From: Lachnospiraceae bacterium
GTDB lineage: Bacteria > Bacillota > Clostridia > Lachnospirales > Lachnospiraceae
Length of the DNA: 64,000 nt
Assembly (NCBI GenBank): GCA_902363445.1
Contig: CABJAB010000003.1
Coordinates: 1-64,000 of the forward strand
Direction: 5' to 3'
Within the stretch, counting starts at the first letter, position 1. Each line of letters opens with the position of its first letter. This document shows, piece by piece, positions 26,851 to 34,844 of this stretch. A program made the translations under genes and the position numbers. The notes under the pieces were generated by a model. The model worked only from the letters and a program-made list of their open reading frames with translations. It was not told where the DNA came from and made no database searches.

Positions 26851-26927
26851 ATAAACTGCTGTTAAACATAGTGTTTATAGGAATGATCGGCAGCTTTCAT
26901 AAAAACATATGAACTTATATTGGCGAA

Positions 26928-27457
26928 ACGAGATCGTGACGGTCCGGAACTTCTGCCGGTATTTTGCCCGCCGCCCCAGTCCGGATGACTTCCATTTCTT
27001 CGATATCTTAAATGTATCGGTATCCGCATGGCTCGCGCGCCTTATGGCAGCGGGCTGCGGTGGGCCGCTCCAACATCTTTCGGAACAAACAGAAGCTTAT
27101 TTTTGTACGGGAAGAGGAGCAGGAGGAACGATCCGATTCCATCGTAAGGCGAGCGCTGCAAAGGCGTTAGCAGGATCTTCCCGGCCGCAGGGAGGTAAAA
27201 ACCGAATTTCATGCAGGTTTTTATTGGAATCTGACATGGAAAAATATCGATTTATCCATGTCAGTTGGAAAGGACCGACTGGAAGCCGCAAAGATTCTGG
27301 TTACGGCTGCCAGTGAGCCGCCTGGATGGAATCGGATTTCCTCCTGCCTTGTAAATCAGACAAAGAAAACTTGTTCAAAAGGTATTCAAAGGTATACCCA
27401 AGGGCATCCCTTAATTCATGCCCTCCGGGCGGGCGCACTTCGTGCGGCAAGGCATCA
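26928..27457 (+). repeat. Mosaic intergenic repeat, copy B
   Basis: It begins with the family head in inverted orientation (26931-26962), then a 207-bp core (27131-27337) with 13-bp terminal inverted repeats ATCCGATTCCATC, then the family tail (27338-27450). The core is about 95% identical to that of copy D; by eye the differences are all transitions. The core holds hairpins AAAAACC/GGTTTTT and CTGACATGGA/TCCATGTCAG. The tail ends at the stop codon of the ABC exporter gene at 27455. Short open frames inside differ from those of copy D mostly by amino-acid-changing substitutions, so it is not coding. Confidence 0.85.
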
Positions 27458-29215
27458 CACCGAGAACTGGCTGTTATACAGCTTCGCATAGAACCCATTT
27501 TTCTCCAACAGGCCGGCGTGGTTTCCCTGCTCTACTATATTCCCATCTTTCATCACCAGTATGATATCCGCCTCCCGGATCGTAGAGAGCCTGTGCGCTA
27601 CGATGAAGCTGGTTCTTCCCTCCATCATCTTGGCAAAGGCCTTCTGTATCCGGATTTCTGTCCTGGTATCTATGGAAGAGGTGGCCTCATCCAGAATCAG
27701 CATCGGGGGCAGGCAGAGCATGACTCTGGTAATACAGAGAAGCTGTTTCTGTCCCTGGGACAGGTTATCGCCGTCCTCGGCGATCACGGTATCATAGCCC
27801 TGAGGCAGACGCTTGATGAAACTGTGTGCATGAGACGCCCTGGCTGCTTCTATAATCTCTTCTTCCGTGGCGTCCGGCCGTCCCATTGCGATATTTTCCC
27901 GAATGGTCCCGTTTCTCAGCCAAGTATCCTGAAGTACCATGCCATAGCTGCCCCGCAGGCTCTTTCTGGTCATGTCCCGAATCTCTGTCCCGTCCACCCG
28001 GATTTCTCCGCTGTCCACGTCATAAAAACGCATCAGAAGATTGATCACTGTGGTCTTTCCGCATCCGGTCGGCCCCACGATGGCCACTCTCTGTCCGGGC
28101 TTCACCGTCAGATTGAAATTTTCGATCAGCTTCTGCTCTGGGCTATAGGAAAAACGCACATGATCCAATGAGACATTTCCGTCCGCGTGCTTCAGCTCTA
28201 CGGCGTCTGCTCTATCGGGAACCTGGGGCTCTTCCTCAATCAGCTCAAAGATCCTTGCCGCGCAGGCAATGGCATTTTGAAGCTCCGTCACCACCCCCGA
28301 TATCTCATTGAAAGGCTTCGTATATTGATTGGCATAGGTCAGGAAGCAAGCCAGCTGCCCGACACTGATTCCCCCGGCTATGGCTGACAGCGCACCCGTA
28401 ATACCGACTCCGGTGTACACGAGGCTATTCACGAACCGGGTACACGGGTTCACCAGAGAAGAAAAGAAGGTTGCCCGAAGGGAGCATTTTTCCAGGCGGC
28501 CGTTGATCTCGTCAAACTGCTTCTGACTCTCTTCCTCATGTCCAAAAGCCTGCACGACCTTCTGATTTCCAATCGCCTCTTCAATGAGAGCCGTCTGCTC
28601 TCCTCTCGTCTCTGACTGGAGCTTAAACATGGAATAAGTCCTTTTGGCGATAAAGCTGGCGGCAAACAAGGAAACCGGCGTGATCAGCACCACCACCAGC
28701 GTGATTTTCACATTCACCAGCAGCATAAAGCCGAGTGTACCGAAGATCGTCATGACTCCCGTGAACAGCTGGGTAAACCCCATGAGAAGTCCGTCCGCAA
28801 ACTGGTCCACATCGGCGATCACACGGCTCACGATCTCACCGTAGGAATGGCTGTCAATATATTTTAATGGAAGGATCTCTATTTTAGCAAAGGCGTCTCT
28901 CCTGATATCCCGAATCACATGATAAGTGATCCTGTTGTTGCATACGTTCATCACCCACTGGGCCAATGAGGTCAAAATGATCACCACAACGATCGTCTGC
29001 AGCACATTCCGCACTCCGTTAAAGTCCACCGCTCCCGGACCCAGGATGCTGTCGATGGCACGGCCGGTCAAAATCGGAATATATAAAGTCAAAGCCACCG
29101 TTACCGCCGCAAAAATCAGAGACAGCCCAACAAAAAACCAGTATTTCCGAATGTATTTCAGTATCTTCCGGAAGGTATCCTTTTTGACGGCCTTCTTTTT
29201 CCATTTATCATCCAT
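27455..29215 (-). CDS. Heterodimeric ABC exporter subunit, canonical ATP site
   Basis: 586 residues: a six-helix exporter membrane domain followed by an ATPase domain. Walker A is GPTGCGKTT, signature LSQGQKQLLCITR, Walker B MLILDEATSSID and H-loop FIVAHRLSTI; the catalytic glutamate and switch histidine are present. ATG 29215 follows GGAGG and overlaps the upstream subunit by 8 bases. With that partner it forms a BmrCD/LmrCD-like multidrug-type exporter with one degenerate and one working ATP site. The substrate is unknown. Confidence 0.92.
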   Translation of the reverse strand: MDDKWKKKAVKKDTFRKILKYIRKYWFFVGLSLIFAAVTVALTLYIPILTGRAIDSILGPGAVDFNGVRNVLQTIVVVIILTSLAQWVMNVCNNRITYHVIRDIRRDAFAKIEILPLKYIDSHSYGEIVSRVIADVDQFADGLLMGFTQLFTGVMTIFGTLGFMLLVNVKITLVVVLITPVSLFAASFIAKRTYSMFKLQSETRGEQTALIEEAIGNQKVVQAFGHEEESQKQFDEINGRLEKCSLRATFFSSLVNPCTRFVNSLVYTGVGITGALSAIAGGISVGQLACFLTYANQYTKPFNEISGVVTELQNAIACAARIFELIEEEPQVPDRADAVELKHADGNVSLDHVRFSYSPEQKLIENFNLTVKPGQRVAIVGPTGCGKTTVINLLMRFYDVDSGEIRVDGTEIRDMTRKSLRGSYGMVLQDTWLRNGTIRENIAMGRPDATEEEIIEAARASHAHSFIKRLPQGYDTVIAEDGDNLSQGQKQLLCITRVMLCLPPMLILDEATSSIDTRTEIRIQKAFAKMMEGRTSFIVAHRLSTIREADIILVMKDGNIVEQGNHAGLLEKNGFYAKLYNSQFSV

Positions 29216-30965
29216 TCTGTCTGTCCTCCTTCGGAAACTGAGAATAATAAATTTCCTGATATACCGGGCAGCTTTCCAATAGACTGCTATGGGTGCCGAT
29301 GCCGGCCACCTCTCCGTCGTCCAATACCACGATCTGGTCCGCATACTGAATGGAAGAAGCCCTTTGAGATACGATGAACACGGTGAGCCTTTCCTTCATG
29401 GCCCGGATGGCTCCCCGCAGCTTCGCGTCTGTGGCAAAATCCAGGGCGGAAGCGCTGTCATCGAGGATCAGGATCTCCGGCTTTTTCACCAAAGCCCTGG
29501 CAATCGTCAGGCGCTGCCTCTGGCCGCCTGAAAGATTTTTTCCCCCCTGGGCGATAAGGACGTCCAGCCCATCCTCTTTCTTCTCCACAAATTCCTTTGC
29601 CTGGGAGAGCTCCAGCGCTTCCCACATCTCGCTGTCCGTCGCGTCCTTTTTGCCCCATCGCAGATTATCCCGTATACTTCCCCGGAATAATACTGCCTTC
29701 TGAGGCACTACTCCGATCTTACTCCTCAGCACTTCAATTGGATATTCCCTCACATCCACGCCGTCCACCAGCACTTCGCCGCCGCTCACATCGTAGAAGC
29801 GCGGGATCAAGTTTACCAGAGAAGACTTCCCGGAGCCGGTCCCTCCGATGATTCCGATGGTCTGCCCCCGTTCCGCGCGGAAATGGATGTCAGTCAGCGA
29901 CTCCGCACCGGCATTTTTATAAGTAAGAGAGGCATGATCGAATTCCACTGTTCCCCGCTCAGAACCGGCTTCTTTCTTTTTTCCGGCGCGAAGCCATTCC
30001 TCCAGCCTGGGGCTCTCCATGCTGGATCCCGTATCCAGAACGGCGGAGATCCGGTTGGCGCAGGCCAGAGCCTTCGTAATAGTGATGATCAGGTTTGCAA
30101 GCTTGATGAGCTCCACCAGTATCTGAGACATATAATTCACAAGCGCCACGACTTCGCCCTGTGTGATGACCCCGTTGTCCACCTGTATGGCTCCTGTCCA
30201 GATGAGTACCACCACCGCGCCATTGATGATCACATATGTGATAGGATTCATGAGAGCCGATATCCGCCCCGCAAAAATCTGCATCTTAGTCAGCGATTCG
30301 TTCCGCTCAGAAAAGCGTGCCCGTTCTTCCTCTTCTTTATTAAATGCCCGCAGCACTCGCACGCCGGTCAAATTCTCTCTGGTGGTCCCCAGCACCTTGT
30401 CAAGTCCCGCCTGCACCTTGCGGTACAATGGGATCGTAGCCAGCATGATGCCAAACACCACCACCGACAGAAGAGGGATCGTGACCACGAAGACCATGGC
30501 CGCTTTCGCATTGATGGTAAATGCCATGAACATGGCTCCAAATACGATGAAGGGAGAGCGAAGGAACAGGCGCAGCGTCATATTGACACCCGACTGGGCC
30601 TGATTGACGTCGCTCGTCATCCTAGTGATCATTGTCGATGTCCCGAGCGTATCCATTTCCGTATAAGACAGCCCTTGAATATGGGAAAACAGCGCGCGGC
30701 GCACCCCTGTGGCAAATCCCACCGCCGCCTTTGCCGCGAAGTACTGGGCCGTGACCGAACTGGCAAGTCCGACAATCCCCAGCCCGACCATGATGAGGCA
30801 CATGCGGATCACGTATCCGGAATCCCGGTTGGCGATGCCGGTGTCGATCACTGCAGCCATGACAAGCGGGACCAGCAGCTCAAAGGATGCTTCCAGGAGT
30901 TTAAAAAACGGTCCCAGAATGCTTTCCTTTTTATAATCTTTCAGATAAACGAGAAGCTTTTTCAT
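29208..30965 (-). CDS. Heterodimeric ABC exporter subunit, degenerate ATP site
   Basis: 585 residues with exporter membrane and ATPase domains. Walker A GGTGSGKSS and signature LSGGQRQRLTIARAL are intact, but Walker B reads ILILDDSASALD (Asp in place of catalytic Glu) and the H-loop reads FIVSQRASSI (Gln in place of His). These changes mark the degenerate half of heterodimeric exporters, so the partner encoded 8 bases downstream should supply hydrolysis. The LysR gene diverges 126 bases upstream and is a candidate regulator. Confidence 0.92.
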   Translation of the reverse strand: MKKLLVYLKDYKKESILGPFFKLLEASFELLVPLVMAAVIDTGIANRDSGYVIRMCLIMVGLGIVGLASSVTAQYFAAKAAVGFATGVRRALFSHIQGLSYTEMDTLGTSTMITRMTSDVNQAQSGVNMTLRLFLRSPFIVFGAMFMAFTINAKAAMVFVVTIPLLSVVVFGIMLATIPLYRKVQAGLDKVLGTTRENLTGVRVLRAFNKEEEERARFSERNESLTKMQIFAGRISALMNPITYVIINGAVVVLIWTGAIQVDNGVITQGEVVALVNYMSQILVELIKLANLIITITKALACANRISAVLDTGSSMESPRLEEWLRAGKKKEAGSERGTVEFDHASLTYKNAGAESLTDIHFRAERGQTIGIIGGTGSGKSSLVNLIPRFYDVSGGEVLVDGVDVREYPIEVLRSKIGVVPQKAVLFRGSIRDNLRWGKKDATDSEMWEALELSQAKEFVEKKEDGLDVLIAQGGKNLSGGQRQRLTIARALVKKPEILILDDSASALDFATDAKLRGAIRAMKERLTVFIVSQRASSIQYADQIVVLDDGEVAGIGTHSSLLESCPVYQEIYYSQFPKEDRQNG

Positions 30966-31042
30966 AAGTTCACCTCAGTATTCTTGCATTTTTCTGTTCC
31001 CTATACTATCATAAAACTTGATATATGAATATTATTTAATTA

Positions 31043-31070
31043 ATATGGTTTCCATATTTTATACGTATGG
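31043..31070. promoter_or_regulatory. Palindromes in the exporter-LysR divergent spacer
   Basis: A perfect palindrome ATATGG-TTT-CCATAT (31043-31057) is followed by ATACGTAT (31061-31068), in the only spacer between the exporter operon and the divergent lysR gene. Both are plausible LysR-type binding sites close to the lysR start at 31092. Confidence 0.5.
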
Positions 31071-31091
31071 TTTATCTGAATGGAGGATTAA

Positions 31092-31973
31092 ATGGATTTT
31101 AAACAATTGACTTATTTCATTACCGTGGTCAACGAAGGAACCATCTCCGCCGCAGCCAAAAAGCTTCATATGACTCAGCCGCCTCTCAGCACCCAGCTCC
31201 GTCTTCTGGAAGACGAGGTCGGCTGCCTGCTCTTCGAGCGCGGCCCCCGCTCCATCCAGCTGACCGACGCCGGCCGTATGATGTACAGCCGCGCTTCCAC
31301 TCTGCTCCATATGTCATCCCTGATGAAGGATGAGCTGCAGGAATACAGGCACGGCTCTCACGGTACCCTGCGCCTGGGCGTCGTCTCCTCTGTGGGCAGC
31401 ACGCTTTTCTGTCAATGGTTCCGTGAATTTCATGAAAGCCATCCTGATATCCGATTTGAAATCTCAGAAGCCGACACGTACCAGCTTCTGGAAAAGCTCC
31501 GCGGGGGCCTCATTGAGCTGGCCATTGTAAGGACGCCTTTTCCGGCAGGTGATTTTCATTGCATCCCTCTCAAGGAAGAGCCCATCCTGGCGGCCGGGCA
31601 CCGCAGTTTTTTCGGACAGATATCCTCCGGCAAGATCACACTGCAGGAATTATCCCGCCTGCCGTTAATCCTCTACCGCCGGTGGGAGGGCATCCTGGAA
31701 GAAGCGTTTCACTCCGCCGACCTGGATCTGGCCCCCTTCTGCAAAAATGACGATGCCAGAACTACCGCGTTCTGGACTGACGCCGGATTGGGTGTCGGAA
31801 TCCTGCCCGCTTCCACCATGACCTTATTCCGCCATGAGGATATCATCTGGAAACAGATCGACGATGAGCGCCTTACCTCCAGTATTTCCGTTATCCGGAG
31901 CAAAAATGCCTATTTATCGGCCATCGCCCGGATATTCATCGAATACCTGCAGTCTTGGTCCGAGCAGGAATGA
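31092..31973 (+). CDS. LysR family transcriptional regulator
   Basis: 293 residues, the full family length. The N-terminal winged helix-turn-helix is MDFKQLTYFITVVNEGTISAAAKKLHMTQPPLSTQLRLLEDEVGCLLFER; the C-terminal two-lobed substrate domain begins GTLRLGVVSSVGSTLFCQWF. ATG 31092 follows GGAGG. It diverges from the ABC exporter and probably controls it and itself. Its TGA stop codon coincides with the first bases of repeat copy C, so the repeat may have supplied or moved the stop. Confidence 0.93.
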   Translation: MDFKQLTYFITVVNEGTISAAAKKLHMTQPPLSTQLRLLEDEVGCLLFERGPRSIQLTDAGRMMYSRASTLLHMSSLMKDELQEYRHGSHGTLRLGVVSSVGSTLFCQWFREFHESHPDIRFEISEADTYQLLEKLRGGLIELAIVRTPFPAGDFHCIPLKEEPILAAGHRSFFGQISSGKITLQELSRLPLILYRRWEGILEEAFHSADLDLAPFCKNDDARTTAFWTDAGLGVGILPASTMTLFRHEDIIWKQIDDERLTSSISVIRSKNAYLSAIARIFIEYLQSWSEQE

Positions 31974-32222
31974 TACAAAATGCTTTTTAGAATCATTTTT
32001 GGTTAATTCCGATTAAGCTCCAGTTAAGCACCGGCAGAAGTTCCGGACCGTCATGATCTCGGATGATTTCCGTTCCCTTGATTCCAGAAAAGTATCAGGT
32101 ATCCACACGGCCAGCGAGCCGCCTGGATGGAAGCAGATTTCCTCCTGTCTTTCAATCATATATAGAAAGTTTGCTTGAAAGGTATTCGAAGGTATACCCA
32201 AGGGCATCCCTTAATATTAAAA
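31971..32222 (+). repeat. Mosaic intergenic repeat, copy C
   Basis: It contains the family head (TGATACAAAATGCTTTTTAG... CCGGCAGAAGTTCCGGACCG) and tail (GCCAGCGAGCCGCCTGG... AAGGGCATCCCTTAAT) without the 207-bp core. It starts exactly at the lysR stop codon and ends at the terminator of the next minus-strand gene. Same orientation as copy D. Confidence 0.85.
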
Positions 32223-32223
32223 T

Positions 32224-32257
32224 CAAAAAAGCAGGTATGCTCACCGCATACCCGCTT
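32224..32257 (-). terminator. Terminator of the first SH3-NlpC/P60 gene
   Basis: On the minus strand, AAGCGGGTATGC pairs with GCATACCTGCTT around GGTGA, followed by T6, 18 bases past the stop at 32275. Confidence 0.85.
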
Positions 32258-32274
32258 ATATATTTCAGCTATTG

Positions 32275-33615
32275 TCATCCGAGCACGTCCACCGCACAGT
32301 ACGGTGTCGTGAAATACATGGAGGAAATGCCGATTCCATGCGCTTCATCTATGGCATGGACGATCTTTCCGCCTCCAATATAAATCGCCACATGGTAGAT
32401 GCTTCCGCCGCTGGCGTAGAAGATCAGATCGCCAGGCTCCACACTGTTGATGGAAACCTGATATCCGTCGCCCGCCTGGGACCTGGAGGTCCTGGAAATA
32501 GATACCCCAAAGTGAGCCATGACTCCCTTTGTGAAGCCGGAGCAGTCGGTACCATTCGTCAGACTGGAACCGCCCCATACATAGGGATTGCCGATAAACT
32601 GCTTCGCATATGCCACCACGGCGCTTCTGGTAGAAGACTGTGCCTCCGCCGCTTCTGCCTTCTTGGCCGCTTCTTCTGCTGCCTGCGCTTCAGCCGCGCG
32701 CTGCTTTTCTTCTTCAATCTTGGCCTTCTCTTCTTCTAAAGAAATGGCCTTGTCAAACTTCACATAGACATCTACATATTGTTCCGACACATATCCGGTG
32801 ATCGCTTCACCGTTTTCATCGTCTCCCAGGGACAGCTTCACAAAACCGTCCGCCTCTTCCAGAACGGTATAAGTCTCACCGCTGTAAAGCTTGGTGATCA
32901 CTTCGCTCTCCGTGCTCGGCTCGGTGCGCACCCTCAGGCCGCCTTCCTCCACATATCCGAACATCTTACCGATCTGAATCGCCAACGCTTCCGCTTCATC
33001 GCCTGTCACAAAGTAGTCTGCCTTGATATAACCGTCCACAGATCCGGAGTGGATCTTGTACCAGGTTCCGTCTTCCGCCTCTACTGTCTCTTCAATCGTA
33101 GCCGCGCTGTTGTTGTAAATCTTCCCTACTATCTCGCCTTCTGTGCCGGCGGCATCGCGGATATTCACATAATCCTCGTCATTCCCCACCTGGGAAACGG
33201 CCACATCTGCATAGGGAGAAGGTTCTTCAGCGGGAGCCGTCTCAGGCGCCGCCTCTGTGCCCGGCTGATCCGCTGCGTTCGCCGTGGTCTCCGCCGGCTG
33301 GCTCTGAGATGCATCCGATATATTTTTTGTATCCTGAGAATCTTGTCCTTTATCCGCAGAGCCGGCGCTATTACCGGATGTCCCGGTAGCCACACTCACT
33401 TTAGAAGCCACGGTCAGCGCCGCCGCTCCGCCGGTAACCGCGCTTGTCTCTTTGATATCCTGTTTCTCTTCCGTTATATTTGAGGGGGCGGCAGCCGTTG
33501 TCTTCGGCGTAACCGTTACCAGGCTTGTCGCACCGGGCATCGCATATGCTGTGCTGCCTATAGTCATGGCAGCGCACAGGCACCCCGCCGCGATCAACTT
33601 CCTTGTTCTGCTCAT
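32275..33615 (-). CDS. Secreted SH3-domain NlpC/P60 peptidoglycan endopeptidase (paralogue 1)
   Basis: 446 residues. Signal peptide (residues 1-25, MSRTRKLIAAGCLCAAMTIG), an Ala/Thr/Glu-rich linker, two bacterial SH3 domains (about 135-205 and 215-285; YVNIRDAAGTEGEIVGKIYN and LRVRTEPSTESEVITKLYSG), a charged Glu/Lys/Ala coiled segment, then an NlpC/P60 domain with catalytic Cys358 (TDCSGFTKG), His408 and His420. It would cut peptide stems in the cell wall. It is a paralogue of the gene at 49199-50545 and shares its promoter layout and WalR-type box. Confidence 0.93.
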   Translation of the reverse strand: MSRTRKLIAAGCLCAAMTIGSTAYAMPGATSLVTVTPKTTAAAPSNITEEKQDIKETSAVTGGAAALTVASKVSVATGTSGNSAGSADKGQDSQDTKNISDASQSQPAETTANAADQPGTEAAPETAPAEEPSPYADVAVSQVGNDEDYVNIRDAAGTEGEIVGKIYNNSAATIEETVEAEDGTWYKIHSGSVDGYIKADYFVTGDEAEALAIQIGKMFGYVEEGGLRVRTEPSTESEVITKLYSGETYTVLEEADGFVKLSLGDDENGEAITGYVSEQYVDVYVKFDKAISLEEEKAKIEEEKQRAAEAQAAEEAAKKAEAAEAQSSTRSAVVAYAKQFIGNPYVWGGSSLTNGTDCSGFTKGVMAHFGVSISRTSRSQAGDGYQVSINSVEPGDLIFYASGGSIYHVAIYIGGGKIVHAIDEAHGIGISSMYFTTPYCAVDVLG

Positions 33616-33660
33616 TAAATTCCTCCAAACCGATTCTTATATTACATATTTTCTTCATTT

Positions 33661-33677
33661 GTTACAAATTTATTACA
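33661..33677 (-). promoter_or_regulatory. WalR-type box in the leader of NlpC/P60 gene 1
   Basis: Minus strand TGTAAT-AAATT-TGTAAC, an exact fit to the WalR consensus TGTWAH-N5-TGTWAH, starting 13 bases after the -10 box. That position would favour repression by bound WalR. Confidence 0.65.
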
Positions 33678-33690
33678 GCTCATGTAACCG

Positions 33691-33719
33691 ATTATAACAA
33701 TTTGAGGAGGGCTTGTCAA
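33691..33719 (-). promoter_or_regulatory. Promoter of NlpC/P60 gene 1
   Basis: Minus strand, -35 TTGACA (33714-33719), 17-base spacer, -10 TATAAT (33691-33696); perfect sigma-A boxes. Confidence 0.85.
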
Positions 33720-33734
33720 CCTTTTCCACATATT

Positions 33735-34832
33735 TTATAACTGCGGCACATATCCATATAAGTTTTCGGCCAGGATTTTTCTTAACGATTCCGCGTAGGG
33801 CGGATACGCAATTCCATATTCTGTAACGATTCCCGTTATCAAATCGTTATCCGTGACATCGAAGCTGGGATTATAGGTTTTGATCCCCTTCGGCGCCATT
33901 CTTTCTTTAAACCACATTTCCGTAATTTCTTCGCCGGGTCTTTCTTCTATCACTATGTCGTCCCCAGTCTTCATCTCCATGTCAATGGCGGAGGTCGGCG
34001 CGCAAACATAAAAAGGAACCCCGTACCTCTTAGCCGCAAGAGCCGCCATAGATGTGCCGATCTTATTAGCCGTATCCCCATTGGCGGCCACCCGGTCACA
34101 GCCTACAAAAACTGCATTGACCCAGCCGCTGCGCATTACCGAGGCCGACATATTATCACAGATCAAAATAACCTCAAGGCCCGACTCATGGAGTTCAAAG
34201 GCCGTCAGCCGGGCTCCCTGCAGCAGAGGCCTTGTCTCATCGGCAAAAATCCGGAATCCATATCCGCGTTCGGCTCCCAGGTACATCGGGGCCGTCGCCG
34301 TTCCGTACCTGACGGCAGCCAGCTTTCCTGCATTGCAGTGAGTCAGAAGCCCATCCCCCGGCTTCACGAGGCTGAGCCCATATTCCCCAATTTTTCTGCA
34401 CACGGAAACATCCCTGTCGCGAATCTCTTCCGCTTCTTTAAGAAGCGCTTTCTTTATCTCTTTTACCGGTTTATCCTTATTTCTGTTACAGACAGCTTCC
34501 ATCCGTTTTAAGGCCCACGAAAGATTTACCGCCGTCGGCCTGGCCGAATCCAGATAATCCTTTGCCTTTTGAAATTCTTTGTAAAAGGCTCCGTAATCCT
34601 CACTTTCGATTTCCTTTGCCGCCAGATAAATTCCAAAAGCCGCGGCAACGCCTATGGCCGGCGCTCCCCGTACCTGAAGCAGATAAATGGCGTTCCAAAT
34701 TTCCCGCTGTGTCTTCAGTCTCAAGATTTCTGTTTTAAACGGCAGTTTTGTCTGATCAATGATGACCAGCTCACTGTTTTCATCGTCCAGCTCCACCGTT
34801 TCATACTCCATGATACTATGTCCCTTGTTCAT
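33735..34832 (-). CDS. mtnA: S-methyl-5-thioribose-1-phosphate isomerase (or 5-deoxyribose-1-P isomerase)
   Basis: 365 residues of the MtnA/eIF2B family, which converts MTR-1-phosphate to the ribulose form. Family blocks are RGAPAIGVAAAFGIYLAA, NLSWALKRME, catalytic Cys in LTHCNAGKLAAVRYGTA, FADETRPLLQGARLTAFEL, CDNMSASVM and catalytic Asp in VGCDRVAANGDTANKIGT. ATG 34832 gives good spacing to GGAGG. It is 12 bases downstream of mtnK. MtnA enzymes can also act on 5-deoxyribose-1-phosphate, fitting the aldolase at the head of this cluster. Confidence 0.93.
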   Translation of the reverse strand: MNKGHSIMEYETVELDDENSELVIIDQTKLPFKTEILRLKTQREIWNAIYLLQVRGAPAIGVAAAFGIYLAAKEIESEDYGAFYKEFQKAKDYLDSARPTAVNLSWALKRMEAVCNRNKDKPVKEIKKALLKEAEEIRDRDVSVCRKIGEYGLSLVKPGDGLLTHCNAGKLAAVRYGTATAPMYLGAERGYGFRIFADETRPLLQGARLTAFELHESGLEVILICDNMSASVMRSGWVNAVFVGCDRVAANGDTANKIGTSMAALAAKRYGVPFYVCAPTSAIDMEMKTGDDIVIEERPGEEITEMWFKERMAPKGIKTYNPSFDVTDNDLITGIVTEYGIAYPPYAESLRKILAENLYGYVPQL

Positions 34833-34844
34833 CCCCATCTCCTC

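Noticed and set aside
26909..27316. Possible protein in repeat copy B (and a similar frame in copy D)
   Set aside because: Between the two copies most base differences change the amino acid and one creates a stop, there is no ribosome site, and structural pairing explains the conservation better.
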